Of a stretch of DNA of 64,000 nucleotides, positions 17,955 to 26,483 are shown piece after piece. The stretch's first letter is position 1, and each line of letters begins with the position of its first letter. Location of the stretch: contig NZ_KI629782.1 of the NCBI RefSeq assembly GCF_000503775.1, positions 372,001-436,000 on the forward strand, written 5' to 3'. The position numbers were made by a program, and so were the translations under genes. Below the pieces are notes generated by a model. It searched no databases. It was not told where the DNA came from and saw only the letters and a program-made list of their open reading frames with translations. The stretch comes from Brevibacillus panacihumi W25 (lineage in GTDB: Bacteria > Bacillota > Bacilli > Brevibacillales > Brevibacillaceae).

Positions 17955-18626
17955 CTACAAGCGGTTCAAGATTTTCTCTACATAGCGCTGCGTTTCTTGA
18001 GGAAGCAACGCATATTTCTCCTTTAGCTCTTCGTCAGTGGTGATACCGAGACTGCTAACGCGAGTGGGACCAGCGTTGTACGCAGCCAAGGCCACTCCGA
18101 TATTGCCGTCAAAACGCTCCAACAGGCTTTTCAGATATTTGGTACCCCCTGCGAGGTTCTCCTCGGGATCGTATACATTGCGGACATGCATCGCCTGGGC
18201 GGTCCTGTCCATTAATTGCATCAATCCCTTCGCTCCTGCACCCGAGACCGCATAGGGATTGAAATTGGACTCCGCACGAACGACTTCGCGAACCAAATCT
18301 TCGTCTACGCCATGAGAACGAGCTGTCGTTTTGATTTTATCCAGGATAGCCTGAATCGAAACATTGCTGCCCTGAGCTGCACCATCAGGCTTCCCGCTAT
18401 ATGACCCGGCTGCGGAGCCTTCGTGCATGAAGCTCCAATCAGGTGCGCCATCGAGCTTGGACACGATCTCTTCTGCGCGAATCACACGCTGGCCTGCAGC
18501 CACTTGAGCCTGCAACAGATCAGCAAAAAGATCGTCTTCCGCTGTATAGGTATTATTCTTGGCGGTAGCAGCATCAAGATTCTGGAGCTGATAGTATATT
18601 GCTTGCGCCGATGCGGGTATCTTCAT
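17955..18626 (-). CDS. Lytic transglycosylase (SLT/GH23 domain)
   Basis: About 223 aa from the ATG. The C-terminal domain (residues 100-220) is a soluble lytic transglycosylase domain: [25 protein letters not shown] includes the catalytic Glu in AES near 112, then [16 protein letters not shown] and [13 protein letters not shown]. The N-terminal 90 residues are unrecognised and no signal peptide is seen, so export is unclear. It lies just upstream of mtrB (25-nt gap) on the same strand. Confidence 0.9.
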   Translation of the reverse strand: MKIPASAQAIYYQLQNLDAATAKNNTYTAEDDLFADLLQAQVAAGQRVIRAEEIVSKLDGAPDWSFMHEGSAAGSYSGKPDGAAQGSNVSIQAILDKIKTTARSHGVDEDLVREVVRAESNFNPYAVSGAGAKGLMQLMDRTAQAMHVRNVYDPEENLAGGTKYLKSLLERFDGNIGVALAAYNAGPTRVSSLGITTDEELKEKYALLPQETQRYVEKILNRL

Positions 18627-18713
18627 GACCTCAAACAACCTTTCCTACCTCTATCATCCCTCTATTATAGAAAAGATTGCGAGGGAATCCAAGAGTGGAA
18701 TTGGAAAAAATGA

Positions 18714-18744
18714 CAAAAAAGAAGCCCGGAGATCCGGGCTTCTT
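18714..18744 (-). terminator. Intrinsic terminator of tRNA-Pro
   Basis: AAGAAGCCCGG, 4-nt loop, CCGGGCTTCTT, followed by a T tract on the minus strand; 15 nt past the tRNA 3' end. Confidence 0.85.
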
Positions 18745-18758
18745 CAACGGTTATACAA

Positions 18759-18836
18759 TGGTCGGAATGCAGGGATTCGAACCCTGGACCTCACCCACCC
18801 CAAGGGTGCGCGCTACCGGGCTGCGCCACATCCCGA
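18759..18836 (-). tRNA. tRNA-Pro (anticodon GGG), CCA encoded
   Basis: The minus strand folds as a full cloverleaf: acceptor TCGGGAT with ATTCCGA, D stem GCGC with GCGC, anticodon stem CACCC with GGGTG enclosing the loop TTGGGGT (anticodon GGG, proline), T arm CAGGG-TTCGAAT-CCCTG, and an encoded CCA. It reads CCC and CCU codons. It is a single tRNA gene with its own promoter and terminator. Confidence 0.96.
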
Positions 18837-18839
18837 TGT

Positions 18840-18857
18840 TTTCACGTATTCGTGAAA
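18840..18857 (-). promoter_or_regulatory. Hairpin in the 5' leader of tRNA-Pro
   Basis: TTTCACG, 4-nt loop, CGTGAAA forms a perfect 7-bp stem ending 3 nt before the mature tRNA 5' end. It could shape processing by RNase P, but this is inference. Confidence 0.5.
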
Positions 18858-18892
18858 TGTCTGACCGTTCAGATCAAGTAATTACGTATTTG

Positions 18893-18922
18893 ATTATACA
18901 ATACAGACGCTCAACGTTGCAA
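18893..18922 (-). promoter_or_regulatory. Promoter of tRNA-Pro
   Basis: -35 TTGCAA (18922-18917), 18-nt spacer, perfect -10 TATAAT (18898-18893). Confidence 0.7.
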
Positions 18923-19117
18923 GAGTGAAAAGCGAATATCTTCCATATTTTTTTCATCCCATTGAAAGATTTGTACGAATACGAAATTCATGTTGTACGC
19001 GCGGGACTATGGAGCTCTTAACTAGATTGTAACGATTTTGTAATCCATTTTTCTACCCAGTTGCTAGAATATGAAGAAAATCCAGAAATTTTGAGCCGTA
19101 CTGCGGTAAATGAACAC
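18923..19117. other. Gene-free stretch between tRNA-Pro and the YcdB-like gene
   Basis: AT-rich, no ORF with an SD in either direction and no clear structure. Nothing further recognised. Confidence 0.5.
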
Positions 19118-19150
19118 GAGACCATCCCTCGAAACTCCTGGGATGGTCTC
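19118..19150 (-). terminator. Probable terminator after the YcdB-like gene
   Basis: 11-bp perfect stem GAGACCATCCC with GGGATGGTCTC around an 11-nt loop. The T tract after it is poor on both strands, so it may instead be an mRNA-stabilising hairpin. Confidence 0.5.
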
Positions 19151-19162
19151 CTATCTTTTCTC

Positions 19163-20665
19163 TCAATCTGCCGCCTTCTCCAACTGCCCCGTTGCTGCAT
19201 TCAGGAAACGGCTCTCCGCAGAGAAAGAGGGAACGTACGCCAGCTTTGCCTGCTCGTCTTTCATCGTGCTGGTATTCAGATAGACGTACTGCAGCTCCAG
19301 AGAAATGGCGTCCAGCCAGGCTCTCTTCGCCTGATCCTCGGCAATCACAGCAGGAGTAGCTGCTGAATACCGTTGGAACGAGCGGGTATTCATGGCGGAA
19401 AGCGTATTTTGGCTACGATCGAAAGACAGCGTCAAGATCGGCTTCGCTGCCCGTACGTCACCATGCATCGGGTATAATTCAAACTGGTATTCGTCCGCAG
19501 CTTCCCCTTCTGCGTAGCGCTTCTCTCGCAATACGTAATCCCCTTTTTCCAGGCTCGCATACGATTCTATGAACTGGCGTGCTTTTCGCTTTGCTTCATC
19601 CGCTTTTTTGCTATTGGAAGCGGTGGTCTTCTCCGCATCCTCCTCGTGGATGGAGAGCAGGGTACCCGTATTCTCATCCGCTTTCAGAATCAGTATTCGC
19701 TTCCCGTCGGTTACGGTAAAAATCGTTTTGGCGTCTTCATCCGGGTGTTTCTGGCGAGAGGTACGAACACTAAGCTTGCCGGCATCCAAGCCAGCATATG
19801 CGCTGGCAATTGCTTTTGCCTGATCAGTAGTCAGATGGGCCGATTTCTTGTCTTGATCCCATGTCCACTCTTCATCAACCGTTTCGTACGGAACGGTTAA
19901 TCGATTACCCGTCTTGGCGTCAATTCGGCTGAATGGCGACGATTGATAACCGAATTTGCCCCGTTCGTCATCGTACACCAACTCTACGGAAAGCAGATCT
20001 GCAAACGCTCGTTTGGCGTCTTGGCTGTCGATCACACCAGAGCGGGACGGGAGCATAGCTTCTCGCAGCTCAATCTCCTTGGATTGGAAAGAGCGGAGAT
20101 TTCCGGCTGCGTCGATGATAACAGATGCGGCCTCTTTCTGGACAGTGATGTTATTGACGACGGGATAGAACGGGATCGCAAACCAATCATTCGCTATCCT
20201 GGAGGGCTGCAGCCCAGCCCTGAGATCGCTGCCGAGAACCTGTTTGACAAATCCTTCGGCCTCATCAACAGCCGTCCACTGGCTGATCGAGCCCTTCTTC
20301 TCTTTTGCATCCCAGAAAGCGTCAAGCCGCTCCAGCTTTCCTCCTTTGGAAAGGCGCAATGCGACCGAACTCGGCTGATGTTTTTGTCCGATCTCATCAG
20401 GATGCTGGATCATTTGCACATCCCATGCGTCCTCCCTCTTTTTTTGGATTTGAATGTCAAGCTTGTGCTGACTTCTGAAAAAGTATGCCGCCGTCTCTTC
20501 TACAACCCGCTTCGCTTTGGGGGGCAGTTGCTTTATCTGTTCCAAAGCTTCCTTCTCCATGGCTTTGGGACTGTTAGCTTGTGCGATAGACACAGGAGCG
20601 AGGGGGGCAGCAAGCAAGATCCCGGTGCAGACCCATTTGATCCATGAATGATGTGCCCGTTTCAT
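19163..20665 (-). CDS. Exported YcdB/YcdC-like (PepSY-type repeat) protein
   Basis: 500 aa. The N-terminal 30 residues are a signal peptide (basic MKRAHHSW, hydrophobic core, VSIAQA cleavage region). The rest contains repeated units of a PepSY-like fold with A-x-A/LSVEL-type and KTGNRLTVPYE strands typical of YcdB/YcdC proteins. It is likely a secreted or wall-associated protein; enzyme activity is not indicated. The start at 20665 is preferred, 8 nt after GGAGAG; an ATG at 20671 is too close to that SD. Confidence 0.75.
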   Translation of the reverse strand: MKRAHHSWIKWVCTGILLAAPLAPVSIAQANSPKAMEKEALEQIKQLPPKAKRVVEETAAYFFRSQHKLDIQIQKKREDAWDVQMIQHPDEIGQKHQPSSVALRLSKGGKLERLDAFWDAKEKKGSISQWTAVDEAEGFVKQVLGSDLRAGLQPSRIANDWFAIPFYPVVNNITVQKEAASVIIDAAGNLRSFQSKEIELREAMLPSRSGVIDSQDAKRAFADLLSVELVYDDERGKFGYQSSPFSRIDAKTGNRLTVPYETVDEEWTWDQDKKSAHLTTDQAKAIASAYAGLDAGKLSVRTSRQKHPDEDAKTIFTVTDGKRILILKADENTGTLLSIHEEDAEKTTASNSKKADEAKRKARQFIESYASLEKGDYVLREKRYAEGEAADEYQFELYPMHGDVRAAKPILTLSFDRSQNTLSAMNTRSFQRYSAATPAVIAEDQAKRAWLDAISLELQYVYLNTSTMKDEQAKLAYVPSFSAESRFLNAATGQLEKAAD

Positions 20666-20742
20666 GTGCATCTCTCCTTTGTTCCTAATCCAAAACATAT
20701 TCCTGATTTTACCATAAGGAATAGAAGAATCCAAATTTTGCA

Positions 20743-20790
20743 GAAAATAAAAAACACTCCCCATCATGCTGTGCATGAAATGAGGAGCGT
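20743..20790 (-). terminator. Intrinsic terminator after folE
   Basis: Minus strand interrupted stem CTCCTCAT..CATGC with GCATGATG..GGAG, 3-nt loop, then TTTTTTATTTT. Confidence 0.75.
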
Positions 20791-20810
20791 CTGGTATTCT
20801 AGTCATTCAT

Positions 20811-21374
20811 TTATACACGAATCAAGCTGAATACTTCTGCTCTGGCAGCCGCATCTTTTTCAAAGATTCCACGAACAGCCGAAGTGATCGTTTTGGAGCC
20901 GGGCTTTTTGATCCCGCGCATCGTCATGCACATATGCTCCGCCTCGATGACAACAACTACCCCATGCGGATCCAGCTTGCGCATCATCGAATCGGCAACG
21001 GTTGACGTGATCCGCTCCTGGAGTTGTGGTCGTTTGGCGACGACATCTACGGCACGGGCCAATTTGCTCAAGCCGACGACACGGCCTCCACGTGGAATAT
21101 ATGCCACATGCGCCTTGCCAAAGAATGGAACGAGGTGATGCTCGCACATGGAATAGAACGGGATGTCCTTGACCATGACCATTTCCTCATGCTCTTCGCT
21201 GAATACGGTCTCGAAGTAGACTTCTTCATTGATGTGCATGCCTTCCAATACTTCCGCGTACATTTTTGCCACGCGTTTCGGCGTGTCCAGCAGCCCTTCC
21301 CGATCCGGGTTATCTCCTACGGCCTCCAAAATCATACGGACGGCCTGTTGAATTTTCTCCATATCAACGTTCAT
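20811..21374 (-). CDS. folE: GTP cyclohydrolase I
   Basis: First enzyme of folate synthesis, GTP to dihydroneopterin triphosphate, 187 aa (MtrA in B. subtilis). The zinc and active-site residues are in [10 protein letters not shown] near residue 75-84 and [17 protein letters not shown] near 140-156, with the [16 protein letters not shown] segment between. Start at 21374 has GGAGG 6 nt upstream, which excludes the longer frame. Located downstream of hbs as in B. subtilis but not followed by mtrB. Confidence 0.96.
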   Translation of the reverse strand: MNVDMEKIQQAVRMILEAVGDNPDREGLLDTPKRVAKMYAEVLEGMHINEEVYFETVFSEEHEEMVMVKDIPFYSMCEHHLVPFFGKAHVAYIPRGGRVVGLSKLARAVDVVAKRPQLQERITSTVADSMMRKLDPHGVVVVIEAEHMCMTMRGIKKPGSKTITSAVRGIFEKDAAARAEVFSLIRV

Positions 21375-21551
21375 CCTGTACCTCCTAGCTTTTGGTTCTA
21401 TTTGCACGATTCTATCTATCCGTACGAACCTATGACTTTTCTTTTGTTGGGTAAGTTGTCCAAAAAACGAAACAAAGCCATCTTACCATATTCCTTGGTA
21501 AAAAACAAAAATGAGTTCTTGCGAATGCACATTTGGCAGCGGATGAAAAAA

Positions 21552-21588
21552 GAAAAAAACCCACATCGCGAAAATGTGGATTTTTTTA
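21552..21588 (-). terminator. Intrinsic terminator after hbs
   Basis: CCACAT and ATGTGG stem with a 7-nt loop and T tracts on both sides (works in both directions). Confidence 0.8.
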
Positions 21589-21616
21589 TGTAAGTGTCCA
21601 TTATCAGGCAATACGA

Positions 21617-21889
21617 TTACTTGATGGAGTCTTTGAGTTGTTTACCTGGTTTGAACGCAGGCACTTTGCTGGAAGCGATTTCGATTTCTTCCCCAGTTTG
21701 TGGGTTACGACCTTTACGAGCCGCACGCTCACGAACTTCGAAGTTACCGAAGCCGATCAGTTGGACTTTGTCACCGGATTTCAGAGCATCAGCAATTGCA
21801 TCCAAAACGGCATCAACTGCTTTAGTTGCATCTTTTTTGGTGAGTTCAGTGGTTTCCGCCACTTTTGCAATCAGTTCTGTTTTGTTCAT
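21617..21889 (-). CDS. hbs: HU-family DNA-binding protein
   Basis: Nucleoid protein, 90 aa. [21 protein letters not shown] is the typical N-terminus; the beta arm has [24 protein letters not shown] with the proline-containing tip near residue 63, ending in [16 protein letters not shown]. The SD GGGGAGGTG is strong. An AT-rich leader of about 110 nt with a promoter candidate precedes it. Essential in B. subtilis. Confidence 0.97.
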   Translation of the reverse strand: MNKTELIAKVAETTELTKKDATKAVDAVLDAIADALKSGDKVQLIGFGNFEVRERAARKGRNPQTGEEIEIASSKVPAFKPGKQLKDSIK

Positions 21890-21999
21890 TCTTGTTCACC
21901 TCCCCTCAAAGAACACCACAAGTCCTAGCTATTATTTTTCTTAACCGAAATGCGCGGTTTTATACACGTATTGGTTGTTTTTACCGCTCTGACAAGCTA

Positions 22000-22028
22000 A
22001 TAGTAATACACCGTTTTCTTAAATTCAA
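22000..22028 (-). promoter_or_regulatory. Candidate promoter of hbs
   Basis: -35 TTGAAT (22028-22023), 17-nt spacer, -10 TACTAT (22005-22000). Confidence 0.5.
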
Positions 22029-22059
22029 GTACCTCCTGTCGAATTTGAACGAAATACAA

Positions 22060-22090
22060 GAAAAAAAGGCATCCCATCACAGAGGGCGCC
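22060..22090 (-). terminator. Intrinsic terminator after spoIVA
   Basis: Minus strand GGCGCCC pairs with GGGATGCC (one bulge), followed by TTTTTTT. Confidence 0.75.
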
Positions 22091-22130
22091 CCTTCTAATA
22101 CCTATTTTTTTAGGTCTTTTCTCCCGGTTG

Positions 22131-23612
22131 CTACAGGATAATCGCAATCAGTCCACCGGAGCCTTCGTTGATGATGCGTCCCAATGTTTCCTGCAATTTG
22201 TAGCGGGCATTGTCCGGCATCATGGTGATTTTGGCTTGGATGCCTTCCCTCACGATGGAGTGCAGGGATCTTCCAAAAATATCGGAGTTCCAGATGGACA
22301 ATGGATCTTTGTCGAAGTCTTGCATCAAGTAGCGAACCAACTCTTCACTTTGTTTCTCCGTACCGATAATCGGAGCAAATTCTGACTCTACATCCACGCG
22401 GATCATATGGATGGACGGTGCGGTCGCTTTTAGTCTTACTCCGAAGCGTGGTCCTTGACGAATGAGTTCGGGTTCGTCCAAGGTCATTTCATGCAGCGAC
22501 GGCGCGGCGATCCCGTAACCGGTGCTCCTGACCATATGTAGCGCTTCTGCTACCTGATCGTACTCGCGTTTGGCGTGAGAGAACTCCTGCATGATCTTCA
22601 AGAGCTGATCCTTGCCGCTGATCTCGACACCCACGATCTCCATCAAAATCTGATCGTACAGCTCATCTGGCGCGTAGAGATCGATTTCCGCAATACCCTG
22701 GCCCATATGCATTCCTGCCAACGACGCGTTCTCCACGAAGTCGTATTCGTTGAAGAAGCCCACTACACGATCCACATCCCGCAATCGACGAATGTCCTGC
22801 ACCGTCTCACGTACGGCTTCCTCGTAGTTCTGACGCAGCCAGTGGCCGCTCTCGAGCACCATCACCCAGCTTGGCAGATTGACGTTTACTTCATGCACAG
22901 GGAACTCAAACAATACTTCCCGCATCAACAGCAGGATTTCCTGTTCTGTCATATGGTCCACGGAGAGAGCCACGACAGGCACATCGTATTTTTCCTGAAG
23001 CTGGACGCGCAGATTTTGTGCTTCTTCCGAGCGGGGACGTGTCGAGTTGACTACGATGACGAACGGCTTCCCTACTTCTTTCAGTTCATTGACAACGCGC
23101 TCCTCGGCGTCGATGTATCCCACACGCGGAATCTCCGCGATACTGCCGTCTGTCGTCACCACAATGCCGATGGTTGAATGCTCCTGGATGACTTTGCGCG
23201 TACCGACCTCTGCCGCTTCCTCGAACGGGACTGGCTCTTCATACCAGGGTGTGTTCACCATGCGCGGCCCGTTGTCATCCTCGAACCCTTTTGCCCCTTG
23301 CACCGTGTATCCTACGCAGTCAACGAGGCGGACGTTGATGCTAAGACCTTCGGTAACATGGACATTGACAGCTTGGTTGGGAACAAATTTGGGCTCTGTC
23401 GTCATGATTGTTCGTCCGGAAGCGCTTTGCGGCAGCTCATCCGTCGCCCTGATCCGCTCTGCTTCTGATTGAATGTTGGGGATGACGACCTGCTCCATAA
23501 ATCGCTTGATAAAGGTTGATTTTCCCGTACGAACAGGCCCTACCACACCAAGGTAGATGTCTCCGCCCGTCCGTTCGGCTATGTCTTTAAAGATGTCAAC
23601 TCGTTCCACCAT
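22131..23612 (-). CDS. spoIVA: Stage IV sporulation protein A (spore coat scaffold ATPase)
   Basis: 493 aa. It forms the basement layer of the spore coat around the forespore. The N-terminal Walker A is GVVGPVRTGKSTFIKRF near residues 22-38, with VDCVGYTVQGAKGFED near 97-112 and the TNSTRPR-like segment near 190. The ATG has an ideal AAGGAGGT. A SigE-like element (ATA, 15 nt, CATAGTGT, around 23642-23667) lies upstream but is weak. The C-terminus ends SGGLIAIIL, near the SpoIVA C-terminal needed for localisation. Confidence 0.96.
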   Translation of the reverse strand: MVERVDIFKDIAERTGGDIYLGVVGPVRTGKSTFIKRFMEQVVIPNIQSEAERIRATDELPQSASGRTIMTTEPKFVPNQAVNVHVTEGLSINVRLVDCVGYTVQGAKGFEDDNGPRMVNTPWYEEPVPFEEAAEVGTRKVIQEHSTIGIVVTTDGSIAEIPRVGYIDAEERVVNELKEVGKPFVIVVNSTRPRSEEAQNLRVQLQEKYDVPVVALSVDHMTEQEILLLMREVLFEFPVHEVNVNLPSWVMVLESGHWLRQNYEEAVRETVQDIRRLRDVDRVVGFFNEYDFVENASLAGMHMGQGIAEIDLYAPDELYDQILMEIVGVEISGKDQLLKIMQEFSHAKREYDQVAEALHMVRSTGYGIAAPSLHEMTLDEPELIRQGPRFGVRLKATAPSIHMIRVDVESEFAPIIGTEKQSEELVRYLMQDFDKDPLSIWNSDIFGRSLHSIVREGIQAKITMMPDNARYKLQETLGRIINEGSGGLIAIIL

Positions 23613-23750
23613 CGATGACCTCCTTCTATTTGTCTATTTTTACACTATGACCGTTTTTCCGAATTATCCCTGACCGCCAGCATTTTCCCGGGGATCTCGT
23701 ACAAGTTCCGTGGACAGTACAAATATATGTCTGTACATCACAACTAGAAC

Positions 23751-23784
23751 AAAAAAAACGACTCTATTTTGCGAGTCGTTTTTC
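23751..23784 (-). terminator. Intrinsic terminator after the YphF-like gene
   Basis: ACGACTC and GAGTCGT stem (23758-23779) with T tracts on both sides; bidirectional. Confidence 0.8.
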
Positions 23785-23789
23785 ATCCT

Positions 23790-24521
23790 TTACTTTATTT
23801 TCAGCAATTTCGGTTGGTCCCCATCCATCGTATAGGGAAATGATTTGGCCGGCACGAAATTGGATTCGCGCGCCATGACGTAACGCGGGTCTGTCCGTTC
23901 CTGGACGGTTGCCTCGCTCTCTCGCAGAACAGTGGCGATGTCGATGGCATAATCGATGCCCACCTGACCTTTGCCATTCATGATCAGAGGCAGCAGGTAA
24001 TTCCCTGCCGTACCTGGCACCTGTGTCTCCTTCATGCCAATTTTGCCAAAATCAATAGAAAAATAGCCTTCTCCCAAATCCGCCTTGATCGGCAGCTGAT
24101 CATCATTTTGATAGCGATAGCTGTCTATCGCACGCTGGACATCCGCTACCGTGCTGACGGAGGGCAGATGGATCAGTCTGACGGCAGGATTGGTTTCCAC
24201 GTCAATCAAAACGTATTTGTAGACCCCGCCCTTTTCAAAGGCATTGCCCGGCGCGTCCGGCAAGTATTTCGGGATCAATTTGCGGAACTCTATCTCGTAC
24301 TTCTCAAAAATTGGTGTGTTCATATCCTTGGTGACGATCGGCAGAACCGACGTATCCGCTCTGAACTGATCAATCGCCTTTTGCGTCTGCTCCAAAAAAA
24401 AGGTGCTCGGCATTTGGTTCTCTGCACGTCTTTCATCCGGATACAAGCATCCCGTCAATGCTACAGAAACCAGAACCAGTGTTACGATCAGGTATTGCCA
24501 TTTACGTGATGAATCCCCCAT
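23790..24521 (-). CDS. YphF-like lipoprotein
   Basis: 243 aa with a lipoprotein signal: basic KWQYL, hydrophobic stretch, and lipobox VALTGC with the lipidated Cys at 25. The rest has two related halves containing FLEQTQKAIDQFRADTSVLPI and VQRAIDSYRYQNDDQLPIK, suggesting an internal duplication. Position between spoIVA and the yphE-like gene matches yphF of B. subtilis; function unknown. SD GAGGTG 10 nt before the ATG. Confidence 0.8.
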   Translation of the reverse strand: MGDSSRKWQYLIVTLVLVSVALTGCLYPDERRAENQMPSTFFLEQTQKAIDQFRADTSVLPIVTKDMNTPIFEKYEIEFRKLIPKYLPDAPGNAFEKGGVYKYVLIDVETNPAVRLIHLPSVSTVADVQRAIDSYRYQNDDQLPIKADLGEGYFSIDFGKIGMKETQVPGTAGNYLLPLIMNGKGQVGIDYAIDIATVLRESEATVQERTDPRYVMARESNFVPAKSFPYTMDGDQPKLLKIK

Positions 24522-24542
24522 TGTCTTTATGCACCTCTTACC

Positions 24543-24884
24543 TCAATCTTCGTTTTCTTCCCGTTGCCGCTCCAAAGCAGCCTGTACCACCGACTTCAGC
24601 CGATTTTCCGGTATGCGTACGGTACAATCCTGCTGTGTCGCCTTTGCTTGACATCCTAATCGAATCCCTTGGGCGAGGTCTTGCGGCGACAGTTTTCGCA
24701 GCTCTAACGCTGTCGGAGCGGTCAGATCGCCTTTTTCCAGGACGATGCGGCACATCAGACAGGAAGCATGGCCGCTGCAACGCTGTGGTATCACGACGCG
24801 TGCTGAACCCGCTGCACTGACTACGGACTGTCCCGCCCTCACTTTGATCGATTTGCCGGATGGCAAAAAGGTCATTTTCCCCAT
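24543..24884 (-). CDS. [2Fe-2S] ferredoxin
   Basis: 113 aa. MGKMTFLPSGKSIKVRAG starts a ubiquitin-like beta-grasp fold; the cluster ligands are C-X5-C-X2-C in PQRCSGHASCLMCR near residues 36-44 and the distal Cys in IRLGCQAKA near 78. Start at 24884 (ATG) was preferred over TTG at 24887. A second ferredoxin gene ends 17 nt upstream; they form a pair with no B. subtilis counterpart at this place. Partner unknown. Confidence 0.9.
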   Translation of the reverse strand: MGKMTFLPSGKSIKVRAGQSVVSAAGSARVVIPQRCSGHASCLMCRIVLEKGDLTAPTALELRKLSPQDLAQGIRLGCQAKATQQDCTVRIPENRLKSVVQAALERQREENED

Positions 24885-24900
24885 CAATCACTGCCCCCAA

Positions 24901-25197
24901 CTAATAAGGCCGATGAGCAACCGTCACATCGCCGTCTCTGACGAGTTGAATCTGACAACCCAGCCTGTACCCCTCGGCTCGCTCTGCTTTTCGCAAACGC
25001 AGCTTTTCTTCTTTGGTCACTTCATTCAACACCTCTGCCCCTTCGACGACAAAGGTACGGCACTGTGCGCACACACCGCGCTGGCAGGCATGTCCCCAGA
25101 CGATTTTATGCTGCTTGGCCAGTTCCACGATGGTTTTGCCTGTCTCTGCGGGAATTGTGTGGCTCCCTGCACGTGTCTGCATCGTAAGTTGTCCCAC
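24901..25197 (-). CDS. [2Fe-2S] ferredoxin
   Basis: 98 aa with a GTG start (AGGGGG 7 nt upstream). The cluster motif is C-X4-C-X2-C in HACQRGVCAQCRTF near residues 38-46 and a distal Cys in YRLGCQIQL near 81, the plant-type ferredoxin spacing. Tandem with the next ferredoxin and the yphE-like gene. Probably a soluble electron carrier; the redox partner is not in the window. Confidence 0.9.
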   Translation of the reverse strand: MGQLTMQTRAGSHTIPAETGKTIVELAKQHKIVWGHACQRGVCAQCRTFVVEGAEVLNEVTKEEKLRLRKAERAEGYRLGCQIQLVRDGDVTVAHRPY

Positions 25198-25209
25198 ATC
25201 TATTCCCCC

Positions 25210-25398
25210 TTACACGAAAATAACGATGAGTATTAATACAAAGATTGTAATCAGCATTAGCAGACCGAGCGTTCTAAACAAGAAACGGAGCCAGCCGTTT
25301 TGAGTTTTCCGCGAAAATATCATGAGAAAATTACAGACGAACATCAGTCCCATTGCGACAAAAGAGATGTTCATCTTGGTGATAGGATCAATATACAT
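25210..25398 (-). CDS. YphE-like (DUF2768) membrane protein
   Basis: 62 aa with two hydrophobic helices: SFVAMGLMFVCNFLMIF and a C-terminal one ending LMLITIFVLILIVIFV. It corresponds in position to yphE upstream of yphF-spoIVA in B. subtilis. The SD is weak (AGGGT close to the ATG), and the start is therefore less sure. Confidence 0.7.
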   Translation of the reverse strand: MYIDPITKMNISFVAMGLMFVCNFLMIFSRKTQNGWLRFLFRTLGLLMLITIFVLILIVIFV

Positions 25399-25532
25399 CT
25401 ACCCTGCAGCATCCTTTGCATTTTTGGTTTCATTATACCATACTTCACCATCTTGCACCTGAGGGATGTGAACCTCCATCTAGACGTTCGCATAGACTAT
25501 TGTGATGAATTCGCCTATTGGAGGGATAGCAG

Positions 25533-26021
25533 ATGAGTAGCAAGCGAAAATGGCGAAATCCCTATGCTCCCATCCCCAGCAAAAAACTGAATGATCAGGC
25601 AACGGAGGTCTCGCTTGCCGTAACGCCCAAAAAGGTAATCCCCGCTGTCGATCTGCGCACTTCTGTATCCAAAATGCGCAATAATATTAAAGGGATTAGT
25701 ACAACCATTCGGCAAGTGGAACAAACCATGGACACGCTCTACGGCGCGATGGAGATGTTCGAGAATTTGGGAAAACGCTCAGCCGAAAAAGCGGCAGCAA
25801 CAGAAAAGACCACCGTCAAGAAGAAAGCAGCCTCACAAACCGCCCGTACAACCAGCGAGCCTACGGAGCCGGAACCAGAAGAGAGCAACAGCAGCGGCAA
25901 TAATCCACTGGCGAATATCGACATCGCGCAATTGCTCGGATTGCTGCAATCTCCACTGGTCCAGAATTTGCTGAGCCAAACGTTTGCGAACAACGGCAAA
26001 CAACGAAAAAAAGAGGGGTAA
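25533..26021 (+). CDS. Hypothetical protein, plus strand
   Basis: 162 aa, SD GGAGGG 8 nt before the ATG. Basic N-terminus (MSSKRKWRNPYAPIP), a central helical segment with MRNNIKGISTTIRQVEQTMD, a charged linker rich in Lys, Thr, Ala and Glu, and a C-terminal leucine-rich helix IDIAQLLGLLQSPLVQNLLSQ. The style resembles small spore-associated proteins of this group, but no family is recognised. The stop codon lies inside the terminator hairpin loop. Confidence 0.7.
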   Translation: MSSKRKWRNPYAPIPSKKLNDQATEVSLAVTPKKVIPAVDLRTSVSKMRNNIKGISTTIRQVEQTMDTLYGAMEMFENLGKRSAEKAAATEKTTVKKKAASQTARTTSEPTEPEPEESNSSGNNPLANIDIAQLLGLLQSPLVQNLLSQTFANNGKQRKKEG

Positions 26022-26038
26022 ATTCCCCTCTTTTTTTC
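26012..26038 (+). terminator. Intrinsic terminator after the plus-strand gene
   Basis: AGAGGGG, 6-nt loop, CCCCTCT, then seven T. The stop codon of the gene is in the loop. Confidence 0.9.
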
Positions 26039-26141
26039 TTGTTTCTGTAGGTCAGCCATGTCCCTGTAGAGCCATGATTGTTCCTAATCTTACTGTATGA
26101 CGGTTTGCTCAGCACGCAACGGTCATAATCGCCCATTTCTC

Positions 26142-26411
26142 TTACCTGAGCAGCTTGTTTAAAGAGGATAGATCCTGGAGATTGATTTCCTTGTCCCGGA
26201 ACATCTGAATGATCTTGTCTTCGCGTTCGGGAGTCAGTTGTTTTCCTGTCAACGTTGCCAACGACTGAATCATTTGACGAAGCTTGGTTTCATCTTCAAA
26301 ATCGCTTTTTTTCATCTGACTGGCCATCGCTTGCAACTTGCCTTCATCTACCTTGCCAGCCAGTTTCCCTTGCAGACTATCCAGGAAACGACGGGATCGA
26401 TTGGTGTTCAT
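26142..26411 (-). CDS. spoVIF: Stage VI sporulation protein F
   Basis: 89 aa. The pattern FLDSLQGKLAGKVDEGKLQAMA then DFEDETKLRQMIQSLATLTGK and a C-terminal INLQDLSSLNKLL is the SpoVIF pattern. In B. subtilis it helps GerE-dependent coat gene control and spore coat maturation. Upstream of it on the same strand is gpsA; position differs from B. subtilis. Confidence 0.85.
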   Translation of the reverse strand: MNTNRSRRFLDSLQGKLAGKVDEGKLQAMASQMKKSDFEDETKLRQMIQSLATLTGKQLTPEREDKIIQMFRDKEINLQDLSSLNKLLR

Positions 26412-26483
26412 ACAAAACCTCCTCCTGCATCTGGGCTTTCACCCTATCATATGTGCAGGAGCCTAATTGTGTGAGGCGTTCTG

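Noticed and set aside
19118-19150. Inverted repeat as an IS end
   Set aside because: No second copy, transposase or target duplication; better read as a hairpin after a gene.
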